NCBI RefSeq assembly: GCF_001870225.1
Contig: NZ_CP017675.1
Span: 138,774-202,773 of the forward strand
Length of the DNA: 64,000 bases
Source: Gloeomargarita lithophora Alchichica-D10
GTDB taxonomy: Bacteria > Cyanobacteriota > Cyanobacteriia > Gloeomargaritales > Gloeomargaritaceae
Direction: 5' to 3'
This document shows, one piece after another, positions 1 through 8,441 of the stretch. How positions within the stretch are numbered: the first letter of the stretch is position 1; the number at the start of each line of letters is the position of its first letter. The notes under the pieces were generated by a model, which was not told the DNA's origin, did no database searches, and worked only from the letters and a program-made list of their open reading frames with translations. Both the position numbers and the translations under genes were made by a program.

Positions 1-112
1 CATCGACTGATAGCGTAGCGTGGTGTAGCCATAATCTTTCGCCGTTGTTAAATGGCTCTTTGAGTTTTCCTTGAGCCATCAGAAATTTGATTTTTCTAAA
101 ATACAAAAATAT
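1..112. other. window edge, no gene; REP-like fragment
   Basis: No coding region is supported here. The first ~35 bases contain a gatagcgtagcgtgg stretch that resembles the short palindromic repeat seen at 25360-25400, 25467-25497 and 59580-59615, so it is probably a fragment of that REP-like family. Confidence 0.4.
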
Positions 113-298
113 TCACCCTGTTCTGATCTCATTTAAGGTTGCTATATTACCTAAGTAATCATAAATACTCATTGGTTTAATAGACAAATTTTTAGTTAGA
201 TAAAAATCAAGAAAATTATCACTATCATTTAACTGTATATTTTTTATTGGTGAATCATGAAACTGGCGAATAAAATTCTTTAAGACTGACCACATCAT
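113..298 (-). CDS. small hypothetical protein (61 aa), doubtful
   Basis: An AT-rich open frame encodes a 61-residue polypeptide with no motif I recognise. Its composition (many Asn, Ile, Asp, Leu) differs from the GC-rich core genes. It lies directly behind a truncated transposase and overlaps it by 4 bases. It may be the tail of a broken gene rather than an intact small gene. No signal peptide or membrane segment is evident. I assign no function and doubt that it is expressed. Confidence 0.25.
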   Translation of the reverse strand: MMWSVLKNFIRQFHDSPIKNIQLNDSDNFLDFYLTKNLSIKPMSIYDYLGNIATLNEIRTG

Positions 299-483
299 TT
301 CAAATGGCTAACGCCACGCTCCGCTATGGGTGTTAAATCCTGGGTCTGTTTATATTGTTGCACCAAGCGATGTACTGTCCTCTTTGTCACCATGAATCGC
401 TCTGCCACTTTCCGCATTGATGTCCCACCCAACCGATAGGCCGCCACAATCCTTTGCCGTAAATCTAACGAATGCGTTGGCAT
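295..483 (-). pseudogene. IS630-type transposase, N-terminal fragment
   Basis: The 62-residue product starts MPTHSLDLRQRIVAAYRLGG and continues with SMRKVAERFMVTKRTVHRLVQQY. This is the helix-turn-helix typical of the first domain of IS630/Tc1-mariner transposases (orfA). The rest of the transposase, including the DDE catalytic domain, is absent. The frame ends soon after residue 55, where a palindromic piece (about 300-328, similar to the REP-like repeat elsewhere in the window) interrupts it. I read this as an insertion-sequence remnant that cannot move by itself. Confidence 0.7.
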
Positions 484-612
484 ATTTCTCCTCCTTGTCT
501 TTACTTACTTTATACCTATATTAGCTTAATAGGTTGTAGTGAACTTCTGTCAATTTTCACTCAAAAGTCACTCTCATTAGAAAAAATAGAAATTTTCAAA
601 GAAAAATGACAA

Positions 613-846
613 ATATTCAAGGGTTACGTCAGAAATGGAGAACGACTTGTTACTACCAATGATATAAAACTCGGCTTTTTGCATAGGCCGTTAGTAGATT
701 TGCAGAATATCACAACTACTTTGGATATTCAATTTTCTTCTACATCAAATACAATTAATTGGCCGGAATTTAGAGGAAAGAACCTAAGTAACTTAACCCT
801 TGCCCAGTTCCTCCCGCTGCAAATATGGACTAAAATTTTAGAGTAA
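613..846 (+). pseudogene. headless open frame, gene remnant
   Basis: A 77-codon frame without an internal ATG runs from just after a TGA at 607 to a TAA at 844. It reads IFKGYVRNGERLVTTNDIKL at the start and ends QIWTKILE. The length and composition suggest the C-terminal part of a lost protein rather than chance, but I recognise no family. It lies between the transposase remnant and tsaD, so it may be the tail of a gene disrupted by the insertion sequence. The stretch 484-612 holds nothing else I can support. Confidence 0.3.
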
Positions 847-884
847 ATCACTAATAAAAACTGCGAAAAATTCACCCCAATCCC

Positions 885-1925
885 ATGACCACTATTTTAG
901 CCATTGAAACCAGTTGTGATGAAACGGCGGTGGCGGTCGTCCAAAACCGCCAGGTTTTAGCGGAAGCGGTGGCTTCCCAAATCGCTCAGCATCAAGTCTA
1001 TGGGGGCGTGGTGCCGGAGATTGCCTCCCGGCAACATTTGGAGGTGATTAACGTTTTACTCCAACAGGTGCAAACGGCAACCGGCTTATCTTGGGGGGAA
1101 CTGGATGCCATTGCCGTCACCTGTGCGCCGGGGTTGGTGGGGGCGTTGAACATTGGGCTGGCCGCCGCCAAAACCTTAGCGATCCTCTATCAACAACCCT
1201 TGGTGGGGATTCACCATTTGGAAGGCCACATTTGCGCCGCTTATTTAACCGACCCCCACCTGCAACCGCCGTTTTTATGCCTGTTGGTATCCGGGGGGCA
1301 TACCAGTTTGGTAGCGGTGCGGGAGGGGCAGACCTACCACCCCCTGGGGCAAACCCGGGATGATGCGGTGGGGGAAGCCTTTGATAAAGTGGCTCGCCTG
1401 TTGGGGTTGGGGTATCCCGGCGGCCCCGCCATTGACCGCCTTGCCCCCAGCGGTAATCCCCAGGCGTTTGCCTTGCCGGAGGGTAAAATTTCCCTACCGG
1501 GGGGCGGGGTTCACCCCTACGACATGAGTTTTAGTGGCCTCAAAACCGCCGTGCGGCGTTTGGTAGAAAAAATCCCCCCACCCCTGCCGGTAGCGGATGT
1601 AGCGGCCAGTTTTCAGTACACGGTTGTGCAAGCCTTGACCCGCCGAGCGATGCGGTGTGCGCTGGATCAGGGCTTGACTACCTTGGTCGTGGCCGGGGGG
1701 GTAGCGGCGAATCGGGAATTGCGGCAGACTATCACCGCAACGGCGACCCAGCAAGGCATCCGGGTGATTATTCCGCCCATGAAGTACTGCACTGACAATG
1801 CGGCCATGATTGGCTGTGCGGGCGTAATCCGCCTGAAACAGGGGCAAGGTTCCCCCTTGCATCTCACCAGCCAGTCCCGGATGATGCTCACAGATATTCA
1901 TACATTGTATGGCAAAGCAGAATAA
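885..1925 (+). CDS. tsaD: tRNA N6-adenosine threonylcarbamoyltransferase TsaD
   Basis: TsaD (Kae1/Gcp/YgjD) transfers the threonylcarbamoyl group from threonylcarbamoyl-AMP to A37 of ANN-decoding tRNAs, with TsaB and TsaE. The 346-residue product has normal length. It shows the ASKHA-fold start [18 protein letters not shown], the metal-binding HLEGH motif (His111 and His115), the SGGHT loop (about 136-140) and the C-terminal CTDNAAMIG motif. The ATG at 885 gives the canonical N-terminus. Neighbours on both sides are repeats and remnants, so it appears to be a single-gene unit. Identification is secure. Confidence 0.97.
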   Translation: MTTILAIETSCDETAVAVVQNRQVLAEAVASQIAQHQVYGGVVPEIASRQHLEVINVLLQQVQTATGLSWGELDAIAVTCAPGLVGALNIGLAAAKTLAILYQQPLVGIHHLEGHICAAYLTDPHLQPPFLCLLVSGGHTSLVAVREGQTYHPLGQTRDDAVGEAFDKVARLLGLGYPGGPAIDRLAPSGNPQAFALPEGKISLPGGGVHPYDMSFSGLKTAVRRLVEKIPPPLPVADVAASFQYTVVQALTRRAMRCALDQGLTTLVVAGGVAANRELRQTITATATQQGIRVIIPPMKYCTDNAAMIGCAGVIRLKQGQGSPLHLTSQSRMMLTDIHTLYGKAE

Positions 1926-2020
1926 GGTTATTGCCTCGAAAGAAGCAAAAGCCAAGGGCGGGGCGTTGCCCTTGGGACTTACCTTTAGAGGTTTCCCTAG
2001 GAATAATAGGAGAAACCTTA

Positions 2021-2341
2021 AGACACCTCTATTTATTTGAATCAATAGAAAAACCTATCGCTATCGCTAAGTAGGGTAAGGTTGTCGCCTCAAGATTCTG
2101 GGAAACCAATGCGGGGCTGCGCCCTGCGACCCATATTATGTCAACCTTTGCGTGTTTAGCTATATAGCTAAGTAGAGTAAGGTTGTCGTCTCAAGATTCT
2201 GTTGAACTAACGTGGGAATGCGCCTTGCTACCTATATTAGTTATGTCAACCTTTGCGTGTTTAGCTATAGAAGGCAGATATTCGGGAGAATCATACACCG
2301 CAGGTGCTTCTGGGACGGGGAGTACCCCCCCTACAACCGTT
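2021..2341. repeat. MITE-like repeat with a tandem ~100-bp duplication
   Basis: The block starts with GACACCTCTATTTATTTGA, one end of the interspersed element found throughout the window. Two near-identical units follow at about 2066-2163 and 2167-2269. Both contain gtaaggttgtcg, ctcaagattctg and atgtcaacctttgcg. A third related segment (2271-2341) resembles the copy at 39320-39400. Open frames crossing this block are artefacts. Bases 1926-2020 and 2342-2511 hold nothing else I recognise. Confidence 0.75.
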
Positions 2342-2511
2342 ATGCAAAATTCAAAGAGGATTGCTGTATTGCCTCCACCAATGACTAAGCGGCATAACGA
2401 CTCAAATCAGCGGCGGCAAGTAACCTCGAACTCAGTGCCGACTGTTTTCAACTGTCCGCTGCATTTGAATTTTTGTGCGGCTACCACCAAGCCTATTTTG
2501 TACCAAGAACT

Positions 2512-3174
2512 TTATGATGATTTGATTGTCTCACCCTTGAATTTAGAATCAGCCAGATCTATCGCACTTGTAACCTGAACGGCAAGCGCATGAACAGTTT
2601 CAAGATCGGCTGTCATGGAGTGTAGCGGACCATCAACCAACAAGGAAGCCAGTCCGTGAACTAGACTCCAGACTGAAATTGCTGCGGTATTGCGATCGCG
2701 CCACACAAACTGAAATTCATCAATCACCTGTAGCAACACTCTAAAAACTGGTGTACAGGTCGGGTTTTCATCTTCCAACGGCGAACCCATTTCAGGACGA
2801 AACATCAGCCGAAACTCAGCCGGATGTTGCACGGCATACATGACATAGGTGACACCGATCGCCTGTAATTTTTCCTGTGGGATCATTTTCCCCCTTATTG
2901 CCTCGTGGGAGGCACGATCTAGGCACTGAAACCCATGCGAAACCAGTTCACGAATCAGGTCGGCTTTGTCCTTGAAATGATGATAGGGCGCACTAGGGCT
3001 AACACCAGCACGGCGGGCAACTTCCCGCAGGGTCAGGGATTCGATGCCAGAGTCTTCCATCAACTCCCGCGCCGCATCTAACAGCGCTAGGCGGAGATTG
3101 CCGTGGTGGTAAGCGTCTGATTTTTTCATCGGTTTTGGGGGCACGACGGCACTTGCGAAATGAGAACTTGACAT
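2512..3174 (-). CDS. TetR/AcrR-family transcriptional regulator
   Basis: The 220-residue product has an N-terminal TetR DNA-binding domain: helices AALLDAARELMEDSG-like, then a helix-turn-helix TLREVARRAGVSPSAPYHHF (about residues 48-67). A C-terminal ligand/dimer domain contains HPAEFRLMFRPE. A better start may be Met16 (3129), which begins MKKSDAYHHGNLR, a common start of this subgroup. It is divergent from the short-chain dehydrogenase at 3254, and the 79-bp gap holds an inverted repeat, so it probably represses that gene and itself. The region carries GCGATCGC sites (one at 2692 inside this gene) unlike the surrounding genome, which suggests transfer from another cyanobacterium. Confidence 0.88.
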   Translation of the reverse strand: MSSSHFASAVVPPKPMKKSDAYHHGNLRLALLDAARELMEDSGIESLTLREVARRAGVSPSAPYHHFKDKADLIRELVSHGFQCLDRASHEAIRGKMIPQEKLQAIGVTYVMYAVQHPAEFRLMFRPEMGSPLEDENPTCTPVFRVLLQVIDEFQFVWRDRNTAAISVWSLVHGLASLLVDGPLHSMTADLETVHALAVQVTSAIDLADSKFKGETIKSS

Positions 3175-3199
3175 CGTTTAGATTCTACTATATCTTGGT

Positions 3200-3220
3200 A
3201 GTGTTCAGATTCTAAACACT
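3200..3220. promoter_or_regulatory. candidate TetR operator (inverted repeat)
   Basis: AGTGTT and AACACT form 6-base arms around a 9-base centre between the divergent regulator and dehydrogenase genes. The position and size suit a TetR-family operator covering both promoters. This is inferred from symmetry and position only. Confidence 0.4.
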
Positions 3221-3253
3221 GCTTAGATAAATCAGGCAGTAAGGAGTTTCTCT

Positions 3254-4030
3254 ATGCTTTTGTCATCCAAAAATGTTCTGGTGTTTGCGGCAACGGGCGC
3301 GATCGCTAACGAAGTTGCCCGTAAATTTGCCTGTGAAGGCGCTCATGTTTGGCTGTCGGGGCGCAATGCAGACGCTCTAGAGCAATTAGTGCAGCAGATT
3401 GCCGATGCGGGTGGCACTGCGAAGGCAGATATAGTGGATGCCACTGATGCCACCGCTGTAACCGATTATGTTAACCGGATTGCAGCGACAGCAGGCTCGA
3501 TTGATGCGGTTTTCAATGGCATTGGCGGACGACCGGCAGACTTAGGCTATCCAGAGCCATCAACGACTGTGGAACTAAGCCAATTTCTGAAGCCGTTGCA
3601 GATTATTTTGGGTTCTACGTTTCTTACCTCCCGCGCCGTTGGGGCACTGATGATGCAGCAGGGCAGTGGGGCGATCGTCACGCTTTCTGCCACGCTGAGT
3701 GGGATGACGGCGGCAAATATGGCGGGGATTAGTGCTACCTGTGGGGCGATCGAGGCGATGACGCGATCGCTGGCGGGTGAGTTTGGGCGAGCGGGCGTGC
3801 GCGTCAACTGTGTGCGTGGCTCTGCCATGCCAGAAACGCGCACCATTCAGGAAACCATTGCGGGGCAAATCCAGATTTTTGGCGAGATGCCACCAATGGC
3901 ACTGCCGCCTTTGGGTCGTCCGATTTCGGTGGCTGAAACAGCTTCCACAGCCGCATTTCTGGCTTCTGATGCATCCAGTGGCATGACTGGGCAGGTGGTG
4001 ACGGTGTGTGCTGGTGCGTTTGTCGGCTAA
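3254..4030 (+). CDS. SDR-family protein with altered catalytic residues
   Basis: The 258-residue protein has the short-chain dehydrogenase/reductase fold: a nucleotide-binding start VLVFAATGAIANEVARKFA, the FNGIGG segment replacing NNAG, and the C-terminal GRPISVAETASTAAFLASD and GMTGQVVTVCAGA signatures. Aligned with the fabG at 45180 (YSAAKAGVIGLTR), its equivalent segment is ISATCGAIEAMTR. The catalytic Tyr is therefore Ile159 and the catalytic Lys is Cys163. Classical hydride-transfer chemistry is then doubtful, and it may be a divergent reductase or a binding protein. A good Shine-Dalgarno (AGGAG at 3242) precedes the ATG. It is divergent from a TetR gene and probably co-transcribed with the Fe-S gene that follows. 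HIP1 sites mark it as likely acquired. Confidence 0.85.
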   Translation: MLLSSKNVLVFAATGAIANEVARKFACEGAHVWLSGRNADALEQLVQQIADAGGTAKADIVDATDATAVTDYVNRIAATAGSIDAVFNGIGGRPADLGYPEPSTTVELSQFLKPLQIILGSTFLTSRAVGALMMQQGSGAIVTLSATLSGMTAANMAGISATCGAIEAMTRSLAGEFGRAGVRVNCVRGSAMPETRTIQETIAGQIQIFGEMPPMALPPLGRPISVAETASTAAFLASDASSGMTGQVVTVCAGAFVG

Positions 4031-4067
4031 TCACCCCTATTTGAAAAAACATCATCGGGAAACCTCA

Positions 4068-5399
4068 ATGGCTAAATTTGATGACCATCCCACTGTGCGC
4101 TGGTGGCGGGAACAGCCCATTGCCCCCAACCCCGTCAAGCTCAATGCCGACTCGCTGCGATCGCTCTGTCTGGAAGCGGGTGCCGATGATGTCGGGTTTG
4201 TGGAGTTAGATCGACCTGCAATCGCCGACCAGCGCTCAGACATTCTGGCAACCTTTGCCCCAACGAAAGCATTGATTAGCATTGTTTGCCGAATGAATTG
4301 GGAAAACGTGCGGACTCCAGCCCGATCGGTTGCCAATCTGGAATTTCACGCCAACTATGACGAGGTGAACGAGGTTGCACGGGCGATCGTCAAATTGTTG
4401 AATCAGACTGGGGTAAGAGCCTTGTATCCATCCGCAGGGTTCCCGATGGAAATGGATCGCTTTCCAGACAAGATTTGGGTTGTGTCTCACAAACCCGTGG
4501 CGGTGGCGGCGGGGCTGGGTCACATGGGGCTACACCGCAACGTGATCCATCCCAAGTTTGGCAACTTCATTTCATTAGGCACGATCTTGATCGATGCAGA
4601 AGTGACTGAGTACAACCAACCGATCGACTACAACCCCTGCATTGATTGCAAACTGTGTGTGGTCGCCTGTCCTGTCGGTGCGATCGCCCCCGATGGGTAC
4701 TTCAACTTCTCCGCTTGTTACACCCACAACTACCGCGAGTTGATGAGTGGCTTCACCGATTGGGCAGAAACGATCGCCGACAGCAAAAATGCCAAAGACT
4801 ATCGCCAAAAAGTGACGGCATCAGAATCGGCTTCCATGTGGCAAAGCCTTTCTTTCAAAGCCAACTACAAAGCCGCCTATTGCATCGCAGCCTGTCCGGC
4901 GGGAGAAGATGTGATTGCGCCGTTTTTGAGCGATCGCAAAGGATTTATCCGAGAAGTCGTCAAACCCTTGCAGGATAAACTCGAACCGATTTACGTCGTG
5001 CCCGGATCAGATGCAGAAACCTATGTCGCCCGTCGCTTTCCCCATAAAACGATCCGCCGTGTTAGCAGTGGCATTCGCCCTCAATCAATTCCTGGCTTTT
5101 TGTTTGGGTTACCACTGCTGTTTCAACGCGATCAATCCAAGGGCTTGAATGCGGTTTATCATTTCACGTTCTTCGGGGCGGAATCTTCTCAGGCAACTGT
5201 AACCATTTGCGATCGCACCGTTCAAGTCGAACGAGGACATACAGGAATAGCAGATCTGGCGATCGTGGCAGACAGCAAAACCTGGCTAGGGTTTGTAGCA
5301 AAAGAGAAAAATCTAATTTGGGCATTGCTACAACGCAAAATTCGGATCAAAGGCTCTATTAAATTGCTTCAGGCATTTGGCAAGTGCTTTCCAGCCTGA
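4068..5399 (+). CDS. 4Fe-4S protein, QueG-like, with C-terminal SCP2-like domain
   Basis: I start at ATG 4068 (443 aa); an in-frame start at 4008 would overlap the SDR gene. The N-terminal half resembles the reductive-dehalogenase/epoxyqueuosine-reductase (QueG) family: GADDVGFVELD near 38-48 and AAGLGHMGLHRNVIHPKFG near 147-165. A ferredoxin motif has C191, C194, C197 and C201, and a second incomplete set has C217, C272 and C276 (YCIAACPAG). The last ~85 residues (from LNAVYHFTFFG to LLQAFGKCF) look like a sterol-carrier-protein-2 (SCP2) lipid-binding domain. That fusion suggests electron transfer to a hydrophobic substrate. It follows the SDR gene by 37 bp. QueG itself lacks the SCP2 part, so I do not call it queG. 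Substrate unknown. Confidence 0.8.
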   Translation: MAKFDDHPTVRWWREQPIAPNPVKLNADSLRSLCLEAGADDVGFVELDRPAIADQRSDILATFAPTKALISIVCRMNWENVRTPARSVANLEFHANYDEVNEVARAIVKLLNQTGVRALYPSAGFPMEMDRFPDKIWVVSHKPVAVAAGLGHMGLHRNVIHPKFGNFISLGTILIDAEVTEYNQPIDYNPCIDCKLCVVACPVGAIAPDGYFNFSACYTHNYRELMSGFTDWAETIADSKNAKDYRQKVTASESASMWQSLSFKANYKAAYCIAACPAGEDVIAPFLSDRKGFIREVVKPLQDKLEPIYVVPGSDAETYVARRFPHKTIRRVSSGIRPQSIPGFLFGLPLLFQRDQSKGLNAVYHFTFFGAESSQATVTICDRTVQVERGHTGIADLAIVADSKTWLGFVAKEKNLIWALLQRKIRIKGSIKLLQAFGKCFPA

Positions 5400-5433
5400 T
5401 CAAAATTTAACTCGTGTTTGAGAACTCAATCAA

Positions 5434-5546
5434 GGACACTTCTATTTATTTGCACCAGCAAAATGTTGTCTCGCTAGAATACGGGTATTACCAAGAACCA
5501 GATACGGGAAAGTACCCCTGCGACCCATTTTTAGGTGTATCTGTTA
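5434..5546. repeat. MITE-like interspersed repeat
   Basis: The segment begins GGACACTTCTATTTATTTG, has the internal aagaaccagatacgggaaag and ctgcgaccc parts of the family, and ends near taggtgtatct. It is a diverged copy of the window-wide ~110-120 bp element. The rest of 5547-5746 contains an unassigned stretch with tttccgggtactaagcccgg (a possible small hairpin) and no credible gene. Confidence 0.65.
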
Positions 5547-5746
5547 GTTAAAGGGAGGATTCTACGGTGCCGTTTTACCTCAGTTTTGGACCGCAAAAAA
5601 TCAAGTGGGTACCTCTATCCCCAATCTAAAGTTTCCGGGTACTAAGCCCGGTTTACTGCCATTGGAGTGCTTGGTTCCCTCAGGCGCGGCTTGTAGATCA
5701 CAAAACATTATTGGCAGTCACCAACACCGTAGAATTACCTCATTTC

Positions 5747-6879
5747 TCACTGTATCAAATTTGCTTTGCTTAGACCACCAGACCACAGTGCTTCCACCCG
5801 GTCAACCCAGGCGGTGACTTGATGCGGTTGGACGTTTAACAAGTTGATATGACCGAGTTTGCGCCCCGGTCGGGATTGGTTTTTGCCATACCAATACACG
5901 CGCCCCCATTGCGCCAGTTGCTGCCGTGGCAGGGCGTAATCGCTGGTGGCGGTTTCATAACCCAAAAGGTTGACCATTAAAACGCCGGGGCTGGTGAGGG
6001 CGGTGCTCCCCAGGGGTTGGGCGGTGACTGCCCGTAAATGCTGGTGAAATTGGGACGTAACGCAGGCATCCAGGGTGTAATGGCCGGAATTGTGGGTGCG
6101 GGGGGCAATTTCGTTGAGCAGAACCGTACCATTACTCAAATAAAACCATTCCGTAGCCAATAGTCCCTGGTAATCCAAAGCGGTGAGTAGGGTGTGGGTA
6201 TGCAGTTGGATTTGCTGAATGACCCCATCGGGGAGCGGTGCGGGGGCAAAAACCCAGCGGCAGACTTGGTTGGCCTGGTGGGTGCGGCTGATCGGGTAGG
6301 TGGCAATCGTACCGGCGGGATGGCGGACAGCAACCAGGGCTAATTCCTGGACAAAGGGCACATAGGTTTCGGCCAGCACGCTGGGAACCGGCCATGCTTG
6401 CCAGAGAGCGGTCAAATCCGCGGGGGTGTGAATCACCCGGGTGCCCAACCCGTCATAACCGTGGCGGCGGGTTTTGACCACCAGAGGTAGGGTGGGGGGG
6501 GGGCGCCGTGGGGCAATAACCAAAATTCTGGCACGGGCAACCCCAAATCCCGGACATAACACCGTTGGTCGTATTTATCCAATAGGGGAGCCAAACTGGT
6601 CAAACCGGGACGAAAAATTACCCCCGGTGGGGCGGATTGGGTCAACCATTCCAGGTTAATCAATTCATTTTCAAAGGTAATGACTTGGCATTTCCGTATG
6701 AGGTTTGCAAGACCCGCCGGGTCATCCCAAGGGGCGGCGATATGTCCGGCACTGTTCGCAACGGCGGGGTCAGCGGCATCAGGGGTTTGTACCCATAGGT
6801 CTATACCCAAATCCTGAGCCGCCTGTGCCAGCATCCAGGCCAGTTGCCCCCCACCCAAAACCCCCACAGTTGGGCGCAT
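5747..6879 (-). CDS. purK: N5-carboxyaminoimidazole ribonucleotide synthase PurK, frameshifted as read
   Basis: PurK uses ATP to carboxylate AIR in de novo purine synthesis. The N-terminal part (from ATG 6879) reads PTVGVLGGGQLAWMLAQAA and the C-terminal part has ATEWFYLSNGTVLLNEIAPR and LGHINLL, all typical of the ATP-grasp PurK family. The two parts lie in different frames and meet at a run of ten G (6494-6503; C on the coding strand) after residues VPEFWLLPHG. Eight or eleven bases in that run would restore one ~378-codon frame that continues into PLVVKTRRHGYDGLG. The protein otherwise looks intact on both sides, so I favour a homopolymer sequencing error over a real pseudogene; slippage-based phase variation is an alternative. 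It lies 3 bp below the rnhA stop. Confidence 0.88.
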
Positions 6880-6882
6880 CAC

Positions 6883-7497
6883 CTACTTCCGCCCAAAATC
6901 CGCTGGAATTTGCCCCCAATTGCGGGTGTCCCATTTCCAGAGGGGGTTGGGGTAGGTATGGGTGGTCAACCAGCGTTCGGCGGCTTGAATTTCGGCTCCT
7001 AAGGGGTTGTGTTCCAGGGGCAAATTCGTCCGGCATTGGCGTTTTTGTACCCACCCCAGGGCAATTTGGGAGTCAGAATAAATCGGCCAGTCACACCCCC
7101 GTTCAGCGCACCATTGCAAGCCAGAGACAATCGCCAGAAATTCCGCAATGTTGTTGGTTCCCAGGGGATAGGGTCCCCGATGGAAAATTTCTGCCCCCGT
7201 TTCGGTATGAACGCCCCGGTATTCCATTACCCCCGGATTGCCAGAGCAGGCACCATCCACCGCATAACTTTGCGCCACATGAGCGGTTGTGCGGGTTTTG
7301 GCGGGGCGGGGAGCCGGGGCGGAGGGAACCAAATCGTTGGTTTTTGCCAAAAAAGCTTGGTCGGCGGTTGCCCAATCAGGATAGCCTTTGTACTGCGCTC
7401 CCCGAAAACTCCGTACCTGTTCCCAACAATCATCCCAGGTGCGATAAACGCCGGGTTTGCGCCCCCGCCACACCACATACGCCTTGAATCGGGTCAT
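6883..7497 (-). CDS. rnhA: ribonuclease HI with N-terminal hybrid-binding domain
   Basis: The product (204 aa from ATG 7497) removes RNA from RNA-DNA hybrids. Residues ~1-50 (TRFKAYVVWRGRKPGVYRTW and DCWEQVRSFRGAQYKGY) form the viroplasmin/RNase H1 hybrid-binding domain usual in eukaryotic RNase H1 and some bacteria. The C-terminal RNase H domain shows the acidic active-site segments VDGACSGNPG, NNIAEFLAIVSG and IYSDSQIALGWV. A longer frame upstream to 7635 would overlap the preceding gene, so I reject that start. The start overlaps the preceding membrane-protein gene by 4 bases (ATGA), and purK begins 3 bp after its stop, suggesting one leftward operon. Confidence 0.93.
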   Translation of the reverse strand: MTRFKAYVVWRGRKPGVYRTWDDCWEQVRSFRGAQYKGYPDWATADQAFLAKTNDLVPSAPAPRPAKTRTTAHVAQSYAVDGACSGNPGVMEYRGVHTETGAEIFHRGPYPLGTNNIAEFLAIVSGLQWCAERGCDWPIYSDSQIALGWVQKRQCRTNLPLEHNPLGAEIQAAERWLTTHTYPNPLWKWDTRNWGQIPADFGRK

Positions 7498-7988
7498 GGT
7501 TTTTCCAAAAAATGCGATAACAACGGGCGCAGTTCCGGTTGATTTTGATACAAATAACGGACGGTGGCCTGCAAGCGGGGCAATTCCGCTGGCGGAACGG
7601 TGCGAAATAGATGGGTTAAGGTGGGGGCATCCCACGCCCGTTGCCCCGTGAGCAATGCGCTCAAAGTTTGTTCAAATTGCCGGTGCTGCCGCTGGGTAGA
7701 GCGGTGGAATTGCGGCCACAACAGCAATCCCCCCAACGCAAATCCCCCCGCCCCCGCCATCGCTCCCGGTAGGGTCATGCCGCTTTCCAGCCAAATCCCC
7801 GTCCCGATAATGGCCGCCAGCCCCACGGTGAAGCCCCAAGCTGGGGAAAAGGGTGAGTCTGGCCGCCCGCGCCACCAAGGGGCAACCAGGGCGACCGCCA
7901 ACCCCAATCCAACCACTGTTCCCACACTTTCAAGTACACCGTCTGGCATGGTTTTGCTGAAGAGGTAATGAATTGATACTGGTTTCAA
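7494..7988 (-). CDS. small membrane protein, hypothetical
   Basis: The 164-residue protein has two to three hydrophobic segments near the N-terminus (VGTVVGLGLAVALVAPW, GFTVGLAAIIGTGIWL and AMAGAGGFALGGLLLW). A charged, helical C-terminal part follows (RQHRQFEQTLSALLTG and RLQATVRYLYQNQPELRPLL). A later start at Met14 (7949, MPDGVLESVG) is equally plausible. The stop overlaps the rnhA start by 4 bases, so it is translationally coupled to rnhA. I recognise no family, but it looks like the conserved short membrane proteins found in cyanobacterial operons. Confidence 0.6.
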   Translation of the reverse strand: MKPVSIHYLFSKTMPDGVLESVGTVVGLGLAVALVAPWWRGRPDSPFSPAWGFTVGLAAIIGTGIWLESGMTLPGAMAGAGGFALGGLLLWPQFHRSTQRQHRQFEQTLSALLTGQRAWDAPTLTHLFRTVPPAELPRLQATVRYLYQNQPELRPLLSHFLEKP

Positions 7989-8090
7989 TCATATTTTATC
8001 CCAGTCCTACGGTCGCTTGGTAGGGTTAGCCGCCCATTTCACAAACATTGAAGACATTAGACCTTTTGCAGGTATCCATAATGCACTTTA

Positions 8091-8405
8091 GGACACCTCT
8101 AAAAATAGGTCGCAGGGGCACTTTCCCGCATCTGATTCTCGGTAATATCGGTATTCCAGCGAGATGAATTTCTGCTGGTTCAAATAAATAGGGGGCACCT
8201 CTATTAATCGCAAATTAGCGGTCGCAGGGGGGCACCCCCCGAACTTGGTTCTCCAAAATCTCTGCATTCCAGCGAGATGAATTTCTGCTGGTTCAAATAA
8301 ATAGGGGGCACCTCTATTAATCGTAAATTAGCGGTCGCAGGGGGGCACCCCCCGAACTTGGTTCTGTGGAATTTCTGTTTGTAAATCGTGTCATATTGCT
8401 ATAAA
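8091..8405. repeat. three tandem MITE-like repeats
   Basis: Three copies of the interspersed element lie head to tail: about 8091-8193, 8191-8306 and 8304-8405. They share their boundary sequence GGGGGCACCTCTAT. Copies two and three are nearly identical over ttagcggtcgcagggggg and caccccccgaacttggttct. The last copy ends in the alternative terminus catattgctata. Bases 7989-8090 show no gene. Confidence 0.8.
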
Positions 8406-8441
8406 CTCAATTATAATAACATTAGATACTAGTCTTTACGA

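Larger units (their letters stand above)
2692..5216. repeat. cluster of seven HIP1 octamers (GCGATCGC)
   Basis: GCGATCGC occurs at 2692, 3299, 3763, 4157, 4680, 4930 and 5209. All seven lie in or beside the TetR-SDR-FeS cassette. Reading the rest of the window by eye I found no other copy. HIP1 is known to be hugely over-represented in many cyanobacteria but not all. Its restriction to this block indicates DNA from a HIP1-rich donor. Confidence 0.8.

Noticed and set aside
2183-2578. A 131-codon rightward open frame
   Set aside because: It lies across interspersed repeats and the end of the TetR gene, has no recognisable motif or start signal.
3254-4030. Annotation of the SDR as FabI enoyl reductase (which has Y-x6-K)
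   Set aside because: No Tyr-x6-Lys is present at the expected place either; the sequence is closer to classical SDR apart from the lost residues.
5605-5817. A 70-codon frame suggestive of a transposase tail
   Set aside because: No motif that I can match to a TnpB or other family; it runs into the purK gene.
6705-7542. Long rightward open frames (260 and 177 codons) opposite rnhA and purK
   Set aside because: High GC makes antisense frames long here; the minus-strand genes carry clear motifs and these products do not.
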